Assembly (NCBI GenBank): GCA_963777695.1
Contig: CAVZRC010000005.1
Span: 124,001 to 188,000, forward strand
Direction of reading: 5' to 3'
Origin: CAVZRC01 sp963777695
GTDB lineage: Bacteria > Planctomycetota > Planctomycetia > Isosphaerales > Isosphaeraceae
DNA: 64,000 bases
In this document: in pieces, positions 9,733-21,100 of the stretch
Numbering within the stretch: position 1 is the first letter of the stretch
Layout of the letters: the number at the start of each line of letters is the position of its first letter
The notes under the pieces: model-generated
Told to the model about the DNA's origin: nothing
The model's input: only the letters and a program-made list of their open reading frames with translations
Databases searched by the model: none
Program-made: the position numbers and the translations under genes

Positions 9733-10033
9733 CGTGATGACCTCCTCTGAACGTCGGCGCCCGGTCTCGAAATCCGCTCAGACCGTACGACCGCCTGTCC
9801 GGCTATCCTATCGTATCGCGTCGTCGGGTTCGACCCTGTGCGGCGTGCCCGCCGAGGCCGATTCGAGCGGAACAAGAGGCCGAAACCATGAGGAGCGATC
9901 GGAGTTCGATGCGATGGGATTTCCGCCGCGGTTTCTGGTAAGATGAATCGAGCGACCGCTACTGCTGTCCCAGCCCAACCGCACGCGTCGCCGTATTTTG
10001 CGGGAACTCCGGACCGAGCTCGGACGTCCAACA
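9733..10033. other. Divergent intergenic region, no gene seen
   Basis: Upstream of both the oxidoreductase (minus) and the ECF sigma factor (plus), so it should carry both promoters. I find no convincing coding sequence and no clear consensus promoter. Confidence 0.5.
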
Positions 10034-10654
10034 ATGATGATGTCCCGGAGCCTTGACGATCAGAGCCTCGTAGAAGCCTGTCGGGCCGGCCGGACCGACG
10101 CGTTCGACGTGTTGGTGCAACGCTATCAAGAACGTCTCTACCCGACGATCCTGAGGCTCACCAGCTCGCCCGAGGACGCCGAGGACGTCTTGCAGGACGC
10201 ATTCGTACGTGCGTTCGAGAAGCTCGACCAGTTCCACGGAGAGAGCTCCTTCTACACATGGGTCTATCGCATCGCCGTCAACCTGGCGTTGAGCGGCCAT
10301 CGCAAACGGCGGATGCGCGCCGCCCTGCGGCCGGGACACAAGCCGCGGACTCCCCGGGGAGACCACCCTGCCGACGAATCGGCCGAGGCCGACCCGTCCG
10401 CCCCGCTGGAGCGTGCCGAAGTCGAACGTATTGTGGAGGACGCGCTCAACCGACTCAGTCCCGAGCATCGTGCCATCGTCGTCCTGAAAGATTTCGACGG
10501 CCATCGTTATGAGGAGATCGGTGCCATCCTCGATATCCCCGTAGGCACGGTCCGCAGCCGACTGCACCGCGCCCGTTGTGAACTTCGCGATCATCTGCGT
10601 GTCCTGGTCGACGAGCCGCACTCTATTCGCCAGGGGTCGACTTCCGTCCCCTAG
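10034..10654 (+). CDS. ECF-type RNA polymerase sigma factor
   Basis: A 206-residue group 4 (RpoE-like) sigma factor. Region 2 spans residues 10-80 with DAEDVLQDAFVRAF and the FYTWVYRIAVN helix that melts the -10 element; region 4 near 140-190 shows LSPEHRAIVVLKD and IPVGTVRSRLHRAR, the -35-binding helix-turn-helix. A variable, Arg/Pro-rich linker joins them. The first of three tandem ATGs (10034) is used; it has no strong ribosome site, and a longer in-frame ATG exists at 9998. A membrane protein gene starting 91 bases downstream looks like its anti-sigma factor, so the pair probably senses an envelope signal. Confidence 0.9.
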   Translation: MMMSRSLDDQSLVEACRAGRTDAFDVLVQRYQERLYPTILRLTSSPEDAEDVLQDAFVRAFEKLDQFHGESSFYTWVYRIAVNLALSGHRKRRMRAALRPGHKPRTPRGDHPADESAEADPSAPLERAEVERIVEDALNRLSPEHRAIVVLKDFDGHRYEEIGAILDIPVGTVRSRLHRARCELRDHLRVLVDEPHSIRQGSTSVP

Positions 10655-10744
10655 CCCTCGACCCGACTCGTGGATCCTCGCGACGATCCTGAGCGGCATG
10701 AGGCCAAGCACGACCTGGCCCTCTTTCCCCGAAGAACCTCGATC

Positions 10745-11905
10745 ATGACTATTGACCATTCCCTGTTGAGTGCCTACATGGATGGCCAGCTTGAGCCGGA
10801 CCTGCAAGTGCAGGTCGAATCGGCGCTCGTCGCGGATCCCCAGCTCGGCGAGGAGCTGAGGAGCCTGACGGTCGCACGCGACCTCCTGTCCGGCTTGTCC
10901 CGCCCCGCCGGCGTGGATGTGACCTCGCGGGTGAGGGATCGGATCCGCGGGAAGTCACGCCTTCAAGAACTCCTCGCGGTCCTACCGGGGCGTGCGGTGA
11001 TCCTTCATCATCCTCGCCGCACCGTGGGACGCCTCGGCATCGCCGCCGGGCTCCTGATTGCCGTCGTCCTGACCTTCGTACTCCGGAATCGGCCCGCGGA
11101 GTCCCGCGACCCGGCGAATCTGCTGGGCCAGGACCTCGCCTCCTTGACGACATCCGCGGCCCTGCCGCCGAACTCGCTCGACGCGCCCGAATCGCGTTGG
11201 CCCTCATTCGCTCCTCATCCGAATACCAAGGGCGTGTCGAGCCAGTCTCAAGCCGAAGTCCATGGCAACAGGGATCCCCGGCAACCGGCGGCCCGGTCGG
11301 CGGCGCTCGAGCACGTCAGCCAGTACCTCGACAATCCGGATCTCCGGCAGATGTTCCTCGTCTCCGACTTGAAGGACAGATCCGCCCCGAGCCAGGTGGC
11401 CACCGTGGTGGAACAGACCACGCGGTTCAATTATTACAAGATCACCATCGCCCAGGGCATCGTGATTGATCCCAGGCATCCGGATGAGGCCACGGTCTTC
11501 GCGTTGGTCGTCAATCCCGGCGAGCTGGATAGCCTCCGGGATCGGCTCCGCACGGTCTTCCAGGACCGTATGGAAGAAGGTCCCGTCGATCCCAAGGTCG
11601 TGACCCAGTTGGCGGATGTCGGCCATGTGCAAGCGTGTCCGCCGTCACCGATGGCCGATGTCGTGATCCCTCGCGAATCTATGGCGATCCTCACTCCGGG
11701 CACGGAGGGTGGAGAGAAGCCCTCGCCGGAAAAGTCAAGCGACCGCATCCGGCCGACTCCCGAGCAAGAGCGAAGCTCGCCCGCGGCGGATCTGGCGGCG
11801 ACCAAGTCCAAGGGAGGTAACCCTCACGACCTCCCCCGACCGGCCGAGGGTGCGGATCAGACCTTCGTCGTCCTCGTCTGGGTCTCCCGGGCTCGACCTG
11901 GGTAG
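10745..11905 (+). CDS. Putative membrane-anchored anti-sigma factor
   Basis: 386 residues with an N-terminal helical domain (LLSAYMDGQLEPD) resembling anti-sigma domains, a single membrane segment at about 100-120 (GLLIAVVLTFVL), and a long presumably periplasmic domain. The usual HxxxCxxC zinc motif of anti-sigma factors is absent: there is a His but no CxxC, so this would be a zinc-free type. The outer domain has a repeat-free alpha/beta look around FNYYKITIAQGIVID and DELDSLRDRL-like segments, similar in style to planctomycete anti-sigma proteins, but I cannot name it. The sigma factor lies immediately upstream on the same strand. The ATG at 10745 is chosen because the text upstream of it is not protein-like. 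Confidence 0.7.
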   Translation: MTIDHSLLSAYMDGQLEPDLQVQVESALVADPQLGEELRSLTVARDLLSGLSRPAGVDVTSRVRDRIRGKSRLQELLAVLPGRAVILHHPRRTVGRLGIAAGLLIAVVLTFVLRNRPAESRDPANLLGQDLASLTTSAALPPNSLDAPESRWPSFAPHPNTKGVSSQSQAEVHGNRDPRQPAARSAALEHVSQYLDNPDLRQMFLVSDLKDRSAPSQVATVVEQTTRFNYYKITIAQGIVIDPRHPDEATVFALVVNPGELDSLRDRLRTVFQDRMEEGPVDPKVVTQLADVGHVQACPPSPMADVVIPRESMAILTPGTEGGEKPSPEKSSDRIRPTPEQERSSPAADLAATKSKGGNPHDLPRPAEGADQTFVVLVWVSRARPG

Positions 11906-12058
11906 ACCCGCGCCGAACCGACCGTCAATCGAACTGGGGCGACTTCTGTCACGGATCGTGGCCTCGTCCACTATTCATAAATGCGAGCGGCGGAATCCCC
12001 GCCGGCCAGGACCGGGCGAGTCTCCTTTCCCGGTGACGAAGGGTTGGTGATCGGAACG

Positions 12059-13009
12059 ATGATCCAGGTGGTCCGACTCTCGAAACGGTTCGGCTCGTTC
12101 AAGGCGGTCGACGGCCTCGGCTTCGAAGTGGGCAAAGGCGAGATCGTCGGCCTGCTGGGACCCAACGGGGCGGGCAAGACCACGACCATGCGGATGTTGA
12201 CGACCTACCTGACCCCGACCAGCGGCCAGGCCAGCCTCGCCGGGTTCGACGTCCTCGACGACCCGCTGGAGGTGCGTCGCCGGGTCGGATACCTGCCGGA
12301 GAACGTGCCGCTCTACGTGGAGATGCGGGTCCGGGAATACCTCCGATTCCGCGCCCGGCTCAAGGACGTGCCCCGGTCGAAGCTCCGTCGCGCGGTGGGC
12401 GAGGTGATCGACCGATGCCGGCTCGAGGAAGTCGAGAACCGGATCATCGGCCAGCTCTCTCGGGGATATCGTCAGCGGGTGGGACTGGCCGAGGCGATGG
12501 TCCACGACCCGCCGATCCTGATCCTCGACGAGCCGACGTCGGGGCTCGACCCGCTCCAGATCCTCGAGGTCCGCAAGCTGATCCGCGAGTTGGGGGACCG
12601 GCATACGATCCTCCTCTCGACCCACATCCTGCCCGAGGTCGAGGCGGTCTGCGGGCGGGTCATCATCATCGCCCGCGGCCGTCTCGCGCTCGACGACCGG
12701 CTGGAGAATCTGCGTCAAGATACCACGATCGTCCTGGAAGCGAGAGGGCCGGCCGAGGCCGTCGGCGCCGCGATCCGGACCCTCCCGGGCGTCGAGCGGG
12801 TGCGTCTGGATCACGAGGACGGCGAACACGCCGGCTTCCTGGTGCAGACGCGAGGCGATCACGACCTCCGCGAGGCGGTCTGCTTGAAGTTGACCTCCAA
12901 CGGCTGGCCCCTCCGCCAGCTCGACCTGCGCCGCAGTTCCCTCGAGGAGCGGTTCATCCAGGCCGTGGCCCAGAACACGCTCGCCGACGCCCAGCGCGAG
13001 GCCGTCTGA
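12059..13009 (+). CDS. ABC transporter ATPase, GldA-like
   Basis: A 316-residue ABC ATPase of the drug-exporter/CcmA type. Walker A is GPNGAGKTT near residue 38, the signature is LSRGYRQRVGLAEAM, Walker B is ILILDEPTSGLDP, and the switch His is in STHILPE. The C-terminal 80 residues form the domain typical of gliding-motility GldA homologues. It is the first gene of a tight operon: the permease starts 2 bases after its stop, then a GldG-like protein and a DUF4340 protein follow. Planctomycetes do not glide by the Bacteroidetes mechanism, so the set is best seen as an exporter of unknown cargo. The ATG at 12059 begins where family similarity begins; an in-frame ATG at 11981 is unlikely. Confidence 0.9.
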   Translation: MIQVVRLSKRFGSFKAVDGLGFEVGKGEIVGLLGPNGAGKTTTMRMLTTYLTPTSGQASLAGFDVLDDPLEVRRRVGYLPENVPLYVEMRVREYLRFRARLKDVPRSKLRRAVGEVIDRCRLEEVENRIIGQLSRGYRQRVGLAEAMVHDPPILILDEPTSGLDPLQILEVRKLIRELGDRHTILLSTHILPEVEAVCGRVIIIARGRLALDDRLENLRQDTTIVLEARGPAEAVGAAIRTLPGVERVRLDHEDGEHAGFLVQTRGDHDLREAVCLKLTSNGWPLRQLDLRRSSLEERFIQAVAQNTLADAQREAV

Positions 13010-13011
13010 CC

Positions 13012-13776
13012 ATGCGACACGTCACGACACTCCTGTTTCGCGAGCTGGCCGCCTACTTCCTGGCCCCCATGGCCTACCTGGTCTTGCTGGCCTTCCAGCT
13101 CGTGGCGTTCCTCAACTTCTGGCAACTGGTCGACTTCATGAGGCAGCCCCAGCGCGAGCTCTCGAGCCTGCGCGATCCGATGACCAACTACATCTCGGGC
13201 AGCCCGGCGTTCTGGATCGCGATCCTCGTGGCGATCCCCGCGCTCACCATGAGGCTGCTGGCCGAGGAGCGCCGATCGGGGACCATGGAGACGCTGCTGA
13301 CCCTGCCCGTGACCGAGACCCAGGTCGTCCTGTCCAAGTGGCTGGCTGGTGTGGTGATGTACCTCGTGCTGCTCGTCCCGTTCGCGATGTATCTGCCGTT
13401 CCTCTACTACCAGGCGCATTTCTACTTCGACCTCGGACCGGTGCTGACGCTGGGGATCGGCCTGACGACGATGGGGATGATGTTCGTGGCCATCGGGGTG
13501 TTCTTCAGCTCGATGACGCGGAACCAGATCGTCGCGGCCATCTGGACGTTCGTGGCCCTGCTGTTCCTGATCGTGATGATCCCGCTGGTCTATCTCTACG
13601 CCGAGCAGCAGCATGCCGGGTGGGCCGACGGGCTCCGGTTCAGTTCGGTCCTCGCCCAGGTCCGGAGCTTCGCCATGGGCCAGCTCGATCTTCGCCACCT
13701 GGCGCTGCACCTCTCGGTTTGCGTCCTGATGCTCAATCTGACCGTGAAAGTCCTGGAGTCCCGGTCCAATCGCTGA
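13012..13776 (+). CDS. ABC-2 type permease, GldF-like
   Basis: 254 residues with six predicted membrane helices, including YFLAPMAYLVLLAFQ, FWIAILVAIPALTM, MYLVLLVPFAMYL, MGMMFVAIGVFF and FLIVMIPLVYLY. The EERRSGTMETLLTLPVT segment between helices 2 and 3 is the coupling helix diagnostic of ABC-2 permeases of the NatB/GldF group. It starts 2 bases after the ATPase stop codon and should form the membrane channel for that ATPase. The long upstream frame (from 12415) is the shadow of the ATPase gene and was not used. Confidence 0.9.
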   Translation: MRHVTTLLFRELAAYFLAPMAYLVLLAFQLVAFLNFWQLVDFMRQPQRELSSLRDPMTNYISGSPAFWIAILVAIPALTMRLLAEERRSGTMETLLTLPVTETQVVLSKWLAGVVMYLVLLVPFAMYLPFLYYQAHFYFDLGPVLTLGIGLTTMGMMFVAIGVFFSSMTRNQIVAAIWTFVALLFLIVMIPLVYLYAEQQHAGWADGLRFSSVLAQVRSFAMGQLDLRHLALHLSVCVLMLNLTVKVLESRSNR

Positions 13777-13782
13777 CGAGTA

Positions 13783-13842
13783 GCATCTCCGATCCGCAAT
13801 CTGAGATCCGCAATTTGCAATCCGTAATCTGGGATTCCCAAG
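13783..13842. repeat. Short degenerate repeats of a 'gatccgcaatct' kind
   Basis: Between the permease and the GldG-like gene sit about four imperfect copies of a 12-14 base unit of the form (g)atccgcaatct. A related run is found at 62333-62371. Repeats of this style are scattered between planctomycete genes; no function is known to me. Confidence 0.6.
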
Positions 13843-13857
13843 GGAGCCGGCGAGTCG

Positions 13858-15691
13858 ATGGGCGAGAAGATCCTCACATTCCTCGGGCGAAGCGACACAT
13901 GGATCGTCGGGTCGGCCCTGGTCGTGTTCCTCGTGCTGACCTGGGTGTTCCGGGGCGCGACGGTGCTCCAGTCCGCCGAGGCGGAGGAGGACGCCGACGC
14001 CCCACGCGCCGGCTACCGTGACCGGATCGTGGCCGGCGTGGTGGTCGGGTTGATGCTCATCCTGGGCGCGGCCTACGTCGCATTGGCCCGCGGGATCGTC
14101 TGGTCGCTGCCGATCTTCGCCATGGGCTTCGGGCTGGTCCTGGCGCTGATCCAGGTCAACCGACGCTACCGACACGCCAGTCCCAGCCTACGCCGGACGA
14201 TCGATTTCTCCGACACGTTCCTGAACACGTCGTTGCTGGCGGGGGTCTTGATCGTGTGCAATGTCCTGGCCTTCCGCTACGGTAGCCAGCCGCTGGACAT
14301 GACCCGCGAGGGGACCTATTCGCTCTCGTCCTTGACTCTCAACCAGTTGAGGATCCTCGACCGCCCCTTGACCTTCACGATAATCGGCGGGCACAGCGCT
14401 GGCGACGAGCCAGCGCGACCGCGTCGAGCAGCTCCTGGAGGCGTACCGGGACGCCAATCCGCAGTGGGTCCGGATCGATCGGATCGATCCTTACAGCGAG
14501 CTGGTCCGGTTCGAGGACCTGGCGAAGCGCATCCCGGACCTGCGCATGTTGCACGGCGGCGGGGTGATGATCGAGCATGGCGAGGGGACCGAAGCCGCGG
14601 TGGTCGTGGTCGCGAACCAGGAGATGTTCGTGCCGATCACGATGGACCACATCCGGTCCGGTGGCGACCGCTTCGCGTTCAACCTTCCTGGGCGAGGATG
14701 CGATCACCTCGGCCCTGATCCGGATCCGGGAGGGGAAGAGGGTCAAGGTCGCCTTCACCAAGGGTCATGGCGAGCCGCGCCGGACGACCCGGGCGGCAAG
14801 GGGCTCGGCAAGTGGAGGGACAGCCTGGCTCGGGTCGGCTGCGACGTGCTCGACCTGAATCTGGCCGAGGACGAGGTCCCCGACGACCTGACCCTGCTCA
14901 TGGTCGTGGGCCCCGTCGACCCGTTCAAGCCGAACGAGGTCGCCAAGCTCCGCGCCTACGCGAATCGCGGCGGCCCTGCCCTGCTCCTGCTGGGCAACGC
15001 GGGGCCCTCGGGCCTCGAAGAGTTCCTCAAGTCGAACAACCTCGAGATCCTCCCGGGCGTGGTCATCGATCCCCGGCTGAACTATCGCGGCACGGTGCGG
15101 GTGGTCCTGGCGCCGACGCGCGACGCCATGCCTCATCCGATCTCCTCGGCGATGGATCCCACTCGGTATGTCATCCTCGATAGCGCCGCCCCGATCCAGA
15201 TCCTGGGCGAGCCGAGACCCGGCGGGGCGACGACCGAGCCGGTGAATCGCAGCCTCGTCCCCACGGTGATCCTTCGCAGCAGCCGTTATGCCTGGGGCGA
15301 GACCGACCCGAGGAACCCGAATTCCACCTTCGACTCATCCGTGGACTCGCCCTGGCCGAAAGTCGGCGTGGCCGTCGCGCGACGCGCGGCCCCGAGCCGG
15401 CCGGGCGAGCCGGTCGATGAGAAGCCGAGGCTGGTCCTGTTCTCCTGTCCGACGATGGCGGACAACCAGTTCCAGGACGTGGCCCTGTCCAACCTCGACA
15501 TCCTGATGAACGCCGCGAGCTGGCTTCGGGGGCGACCCGACTCACTCGGGATCGCCCCCAAGACCCACGTCGCCATGACGCTCGCGGTCGACGAGACGCT
15601 CCGGTCGCGGCTGATCATGGTCCCATCGGCGACGGCCGTGATGTTGATTATTGCGATGGGAATCACCGTCTACGTGGCCCGGCGCGAATGA
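13858..15691 (+). CDS. GldG-like ABC transporter accessory protein (frameshifted)
   Basis: About 611 residues. The N-terminus has membrane helices (WIVGSALVVFLVLTWVF, GVVVGLMLILGAAYVAL, IFAMGFGLVLALIQV and one more), followed by the ABC-transporter auxiliary domain (YSLSSLTLNQL, DRVEQLLEAYRD, ALIRIREGKRVKVAFTKGHGE, LMVVGPVDPFKPNEV) and a C-terminal helix (MLIIAMGITVYVARR). Single-base shifts near 14397, 14686 and 14778 move the reading through all three frames and back; nothing is missing between them. The ends overlap the DUF4340 gene by an ATGA. Homologues in Bacteroidetes are called GldG; here it probably forms the extracytoplasmic part of the exporter encoded upstream. Confidence 0.82.
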
Positions 15692-18014
15692 TGAAATCGA
15701 ATCGCAAGACCTACGTCCTGATGCTCTTGTTCTTCGGCGGCCTCCTGTCGATGTGGGCCCTCGAGCGGGCCGGCGTCCGCACGCAATCGGATAAGATGCG
15801 TCGGGAGGACCGCGTGCTACCGGACCTGATCGGCACGCCCACGGCGGAGATCCGCCGGGTGTCGATCGACCGGGGGAACGAGCACCTCGTCTTCGAGCGG
15901 CGCGACCGCGAACGATGGCAGATGGTCGAGCCGGTGGACGTGGCCGCCGAGCCCGCTCGGATCGACGCACTGGTGCGGAACCTCCAGGACTTACGCAAGT
16001 CGTCGGATGCCGGTACGATCACCGGTCCGGCGGACACGTACGGGCTCGCCCCGCCGACCGCGACCGTCCGGCTCTACGGGACGCCCCACCGCTCCTCCGC
16101 CGACGATCCGCCGATCGCCACGCTCGAGGTCGGCAAGGCGGTCGGGGGGCAACTTTATGTGCATCCGACCGGCGGTCAAGGCATCGAGGTCGTCAATGCT
16201 CGGTCGCTCGGTCTGCTCAATTCGCCGATGGTCAACTGGCGACAGCCGGTGCCTATGCCCCTGCCGATGTTCCAGGTCGATTCGGTGAAGATCACGCGCC
16301 GCGGGGACTCGGCCAACGATTCGCGGGAGATCCTCGCCCGGCGAAGCCCCGACGGTCGATGGAAGCTGATCGCGCCGGTCACGGCACCCGCGAACGGGCC
16401 GAAGATCGAGAGCCTGCTCGCCGCGATGGGATCTCTCCGCGTGATGGATATTCCCAAAGGCTATGCTGCGGACAACGTCAAGGACTTCGCACCATTCGGC
16501 CTGGCCACGCCCCGGATCACGCTCGAACTGACGGTGCATGGCGATCCGACGCCGCACATGCTCTACGTCGGCGGCCCGGTCCCCGACGAACCGGAGCGCG
16601 TCTACGTGCGGCAAGACGGGCAGGATGACGTGGTGATCGTCAACGCCAGGGCCCTCACGGAGATCCCCGACGGCCCCACTCCGTTGCGAAGCCAGGAGGT
16701 CGCCGACATCGTGCCGGCCGCCGTCACCGGGATCGAGATCAAGACGCGTAGCGACGTCTTCAGGCTCTCCAAGGGCGCGACGGGCTGGGAGCTGACCTCG
16801 CCGCGAAAGGAAAAGGCCGATCGCCAGGCCGTGCTATCGTTCCTCGCGCAGGTCGACGCCCTCCAGACCAGCGAGTTCCTCGAACCCGAGCGCGTCCCAG
16901 ACCCGCAGCTCGACCCGCCGGTCATGTCGATCCGGATCGAGCAGGCCGCGCCCATCGTGCCGCGGGGCCGACCCGTCCGCCGAAACCCAGTCGGCCGATC
17001 GGCCGGCCCTCCAACTTGATCTCGGCCGCCTTGATGTCTCGAAGAAGACCATCTTCGCCCGCTTGGAAGGTGATCGGACTATCCTGGCCCTGCCCGACAC
17101 CCTGATGGACGTACTCCCGAAGAACCCCTTCGCCTTCCGCGACCGCGCCGTCCTTTCGGAGAGCCCGGCGTCGATCCGCAAGCTCACGATCCGGCATGGG
17201 AGCTATGCCGTCGTGCTCGAGCCGGAGGAGTCCGGAGGGCCGAATCGATGGCGGATGCGCGCCGGTGGACGCGCCGGCCGACATCGCCACGGTCACGCAG
17301 GTGCTGACGGTCCTGGCCAATCTCCGTGCCGAGGATTTCACGTCCGTCCCGGTCAGCGAGGAGCGAACATTCGGCCTCGAGCCGCCGGCGATCGATGTCG
17401 AATGGGAATCGGATGGCACCCACCGGCTCAAGATCGGTGCCCCGGTCCCCCGTTCGTTGAATTACTTCGCGTCCGTCAACGGTAAGCCGCTGATCTTCCT
17501 CATCGCCGGGACGACCGTCCGCTCGTTCGAGGCGGAGTTCCACGATCATCGCGTGCTGACCTTCCCGGCCGCTCGCGCCCAGCGCGTCGTCCTCCGATGG
17601 CCGAACCGGACGGTCCGGTTACGTCGCCACTTGCCGACGGCCCGGGGACAGGTCGAATGGGGTCCCGAGCCCGGCTCCGAGGCGGATGGGCTCGATCTGT
17701 CGCGGATCAGCTCGCTCGTCGGCACGATGTCCAAGCTCGAGACGACGCGATTCCTCCAGTACGACGGCGACCTGCCGATCGCGGCCGGGCTCCGGTATCC
17801 CCGGTTCCGCATCGAAGTGTCGCTCGGCGGCAAGGAGCCCGATCAGGTCCTCCGGATCGGCGTCCCGACCGACGATGGCAACGTCTGCGGGGCGATCGGC
17901 GACGGCGGTTCGGGCCCCGCTTTCCTCCTCCCTGCTCCCCCCTGGAATGAGCTGATCCAGTCCGGCGAGCGCTACGCCCCGCTCCCCGACGATCCCTTCG
18001 CGCCCGCCCCTTGA
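15688..18014 (+). CDS. DUF4340 protein of the Gld-like operon (frameshifted)
   Basis: About 775 residues with one N-terminal membrane helix (VLMLLFFGGLLSMWAL) and two or three tandem DUF4340 beta-rich domains, recognisable from phrases such as RWQMVEPV, ADTYGLAPPTATV and NYFASVNGKPLIF. DUF4340 proteins follow GldF/GldG-like genes in many phyla and are thought to sit outside the membrane with the exporter; the function is unknown. It overlaps the GldG-like gene by four bases (ATGA). Two single-base shifts, near 16960 and 17256, break the frame. The last gene of the operon, it ends 155 bases before the kinase start. Confidence 0.8.
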
Positions 18015-18169
18015 GACCCCCAGTCCGGGCGACTCGCTGTTCGGAGCGCCGCGGACCTATCGATTCGATTTCGGCACTGGTATCCTACCGATTCCCACGT
18101 CGCCCTGAAACGAATCCCGAGCGATGCTTCTTAGGAAGGATAGAGGGCCATCGTTTGGGAGGTCTGCCG

Positions 18170-21100
18170 ATGCTCGATTCGACGAACTGCCCGGAGTGCG
18201 GGTTGGAGTTGCCTCGCGATGCGCCCGGCGGTCTCTGTCCCCCGTGTCTCCTGCGGCAAGGTCTTGCGTGCGACGGGTCGAGGCCGAGCGACGACCACAT
18301 CACCGGCGCCTTCGAGCCGGCCGAGTGGAGCGCCCTGGGCGTTGCGATGCCTCGGCTCGATGCGATTCCCGGCCCCCTCCTTCATGAGGTCCGGTCGGGC
18401 GAGGTCTCCCGCGTGGTCGTCAGACCCTCATCCACGGAGATGCCGGCGCCGGCCCACCGCGGCGACCGCTATCAGCTCCTGGGCGAGATCGCCCGCGGCG
18501 GCATGGGGGCCGTCCTGAAAGGACGCGACCCCGAACTCGGGCGAGATCTGGCGATCAAGGTCTTGCTCGAGAAGCACCGCGACCACCCCGAGCTGGTCCG
18601 ACGGTTTGTCGAGGAAGCACAGATCGGCGGCCAGCTCCAGCACCCGGGAATCGTCCCGATCTACGAGCTCGGCCATTTCGGCAATCGACGCCCTTACTTC
18701 GCCATGAAGCTGGTCGAGGGCCGCACCCTCGCGGCCCTGCTGTCGGCCCGCCAGGACGTCGCACACGACCTTCCCCGTCTCCTCGATATCTTCGAGAACG
18801 TCTGCCAGACGATGGCCTACGCACACGACCGGGGCGTGATCCATCGCGATCTGAAGCCGTCCAATATCATGGTGGGGAATTTCGGCGAGATCCAGGTGAT
18901 GGATTGGGGACTGGCCAAGGTCCTACCTCGGGGCGGCCTGGCCGACGAGCATCCGGGCCATCCGGCTCGGGATTCCTTGCCGATCTACACTGCCAGCGAC
19001 GGCTCGGAGGGCGGGATCTCGAAAGTTGGGTCTGTGCTGGGTACCCCGGCCTACATGTCGCCCGAGCAGGCGCGGGGTGAGCTGGAACATGTGGACGAGC
19101 GGGCGGATGTCTTCGGACTCGGCGCCATCCTTTGCGAGATCATGACCGGGCGTCCTCCTTATCAGGGCGACGATGCACGGGAGGTCCGCGCCCTGGCCGC
19201 CCGAGGCGCCCTGGATGACGCGTTCGATCGCCTGGCCTCGTGCGTCACAGAACCCGAGCTGGTCGCGCTCTCCCGAGGGTGCATGGCCAATCTGAAGGAT
19301 GATCGGCCTCGCGATGCCGGGATCGTGGCCGCTCGGATGACCGGCTATCTCCGCGGAATCCAGGAGCGGTTGAAACAGGCCGAGCTCCGGCGTGTGGAGG
19401 CCCAGGCCAGGGCGTCGGAGGAGAAAACACGGAGGCGCCTGACGGTGGGCCTGGCCTTGGCGGTGATCGGGCTCGTCGCGACGTCCGGCGGCGGTGGTGC
19501 CTGGACAATCCACCAGCATCAAGTCCGCGCCACGCGGCTCGATCTCGTGACGCGCGAGGCCGAGCGGCTCGCGACCCGTGCTGAAGCGGCCGGCGACGAC
19601 CTGGCGAGGTGGGCGGACGCCCGCGAGGCCGTTCGCCGCGCCCTGGCGTTGCTCGACGATGCCCGCGACGCCGCCACGCGGCGACGTGTCATGAAACTGG
19701 GAGAGCAAGTCGAATCGATGGCCGACGCGGCCGGATCCGACGCCAGGCTACTAGAGCGACTCGCCGAGGTCCGCGAGGCGATGGACGAATCGCCGACGGC
19801 CCAGGCCGAGTCCGCCTACGCGGCCGAGTTCCGGGCTGCCGACCTCGTCTCGCCCGGACGCACCCCGGAGGAGATCGGACGAGCCATCGCCCGGAGGCCG
19901 GACCGAACGGCCGTGGCGCTGGCGGTCGCGCTGGACCACTGGGCGGCCTTGCGGCTGGAACAGGGCGACCGAACCGGCGCCGGCCGTCTCTCGGCCGCCG
20001 CCCAGACCGCCGACCCCGACGCGTACCGCGGCAGGCTCCGCACCGCGTTGATGGAGTCTGGTGCCCGCGAGCGTCGGGCGGCCCTGCTCGACCTGGCGCG
20101 ATCGACCCCGACCGCCGAACTGCCCCCGGTGACCTCGGCACTCCTGGGTGCCGGCCTCCTCCGCGCCGCCGACCCGATCGCTGCCGAGTCCGCGCTCCGT
20201 CCCGCGCAGCGGCGGCATCCCGCCGACCCCTGGCTTGCCCAGCTCCTGGCTAAATCCCTCGAGGCGCAATCCCGCCCCGCGGAGGCCCTTCGTTACTACT
20301 TCATCGCCCGTGTTGCGCGACCCGAATCGGTCCACGCCTTGGCCCATGCCCTCGAGCGTCAGGGTGAACCGACGGAGGCAATCGCTGTCTTACGCGAGGC
20401 GATCCGCCTTGATCCGGCCAGCGCGCGCAACCACGCATGCCTCGCCAGGGCATTGAAGGCGCAAGGCCAGGTCCGCGAGGCTGAAGCGGCGTTCGACGCG
20501 GCCATCGACGCCGGCCGCGAGGCACTGCGACACGCCAGCGGCAATGCCCCGCACCACACACTCGTCAGCATCGTCAGTCAACGGCCCAGCCGAGGAGACG
20601 ACGTCATCGCTGCTTATCGAGGCGCGATCCGCCTCAGGCCAGACGATCAACCGGCCCATCTCTACCTCGGATGCCTCCTGGCGCACCGCGGACGGTCGGA
20701 TGAGGCGATTGCCGAGCTCCATGAAGCCATCCACCTCGGGCCGGACGATCCCTCGGCCCACTTCGGCCTGGCACGCGTCCTTCGAGATCAGGGGCGGCTC
20801 GACGAGGCGATGGCCGAGTACCGCGCGACGATCCGGCTCAATCCCGACCGGGCCGAAGCCTACTGCGATCTCGGCTCGATCCTGAGCACCATGCCAGGCG
20901 GCGAGGATGAGGCCCGGGCTGCGTTTCGGGAAGCGATCCTGCTCAATCCCGACGATGCCTGCTCGCACTGCAACCTCGCCGACTCGCTGACCCTCTCGGG
21001 TCGGTACGACGAGGCGATCGCCGAATTCCGCGAGGCGGTCCGGATCGAGCCCCGCCTGGCACGAGCACGTTACGGCCTCGCCAGGGTGTTGAGTCGGCGC

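Noticed and set aside
12859..14175. 438-codon minus-strand open frame rich in His, Gln and Asp
   Set aside because: Antisense to the ABC operon; low-complexity composition only.
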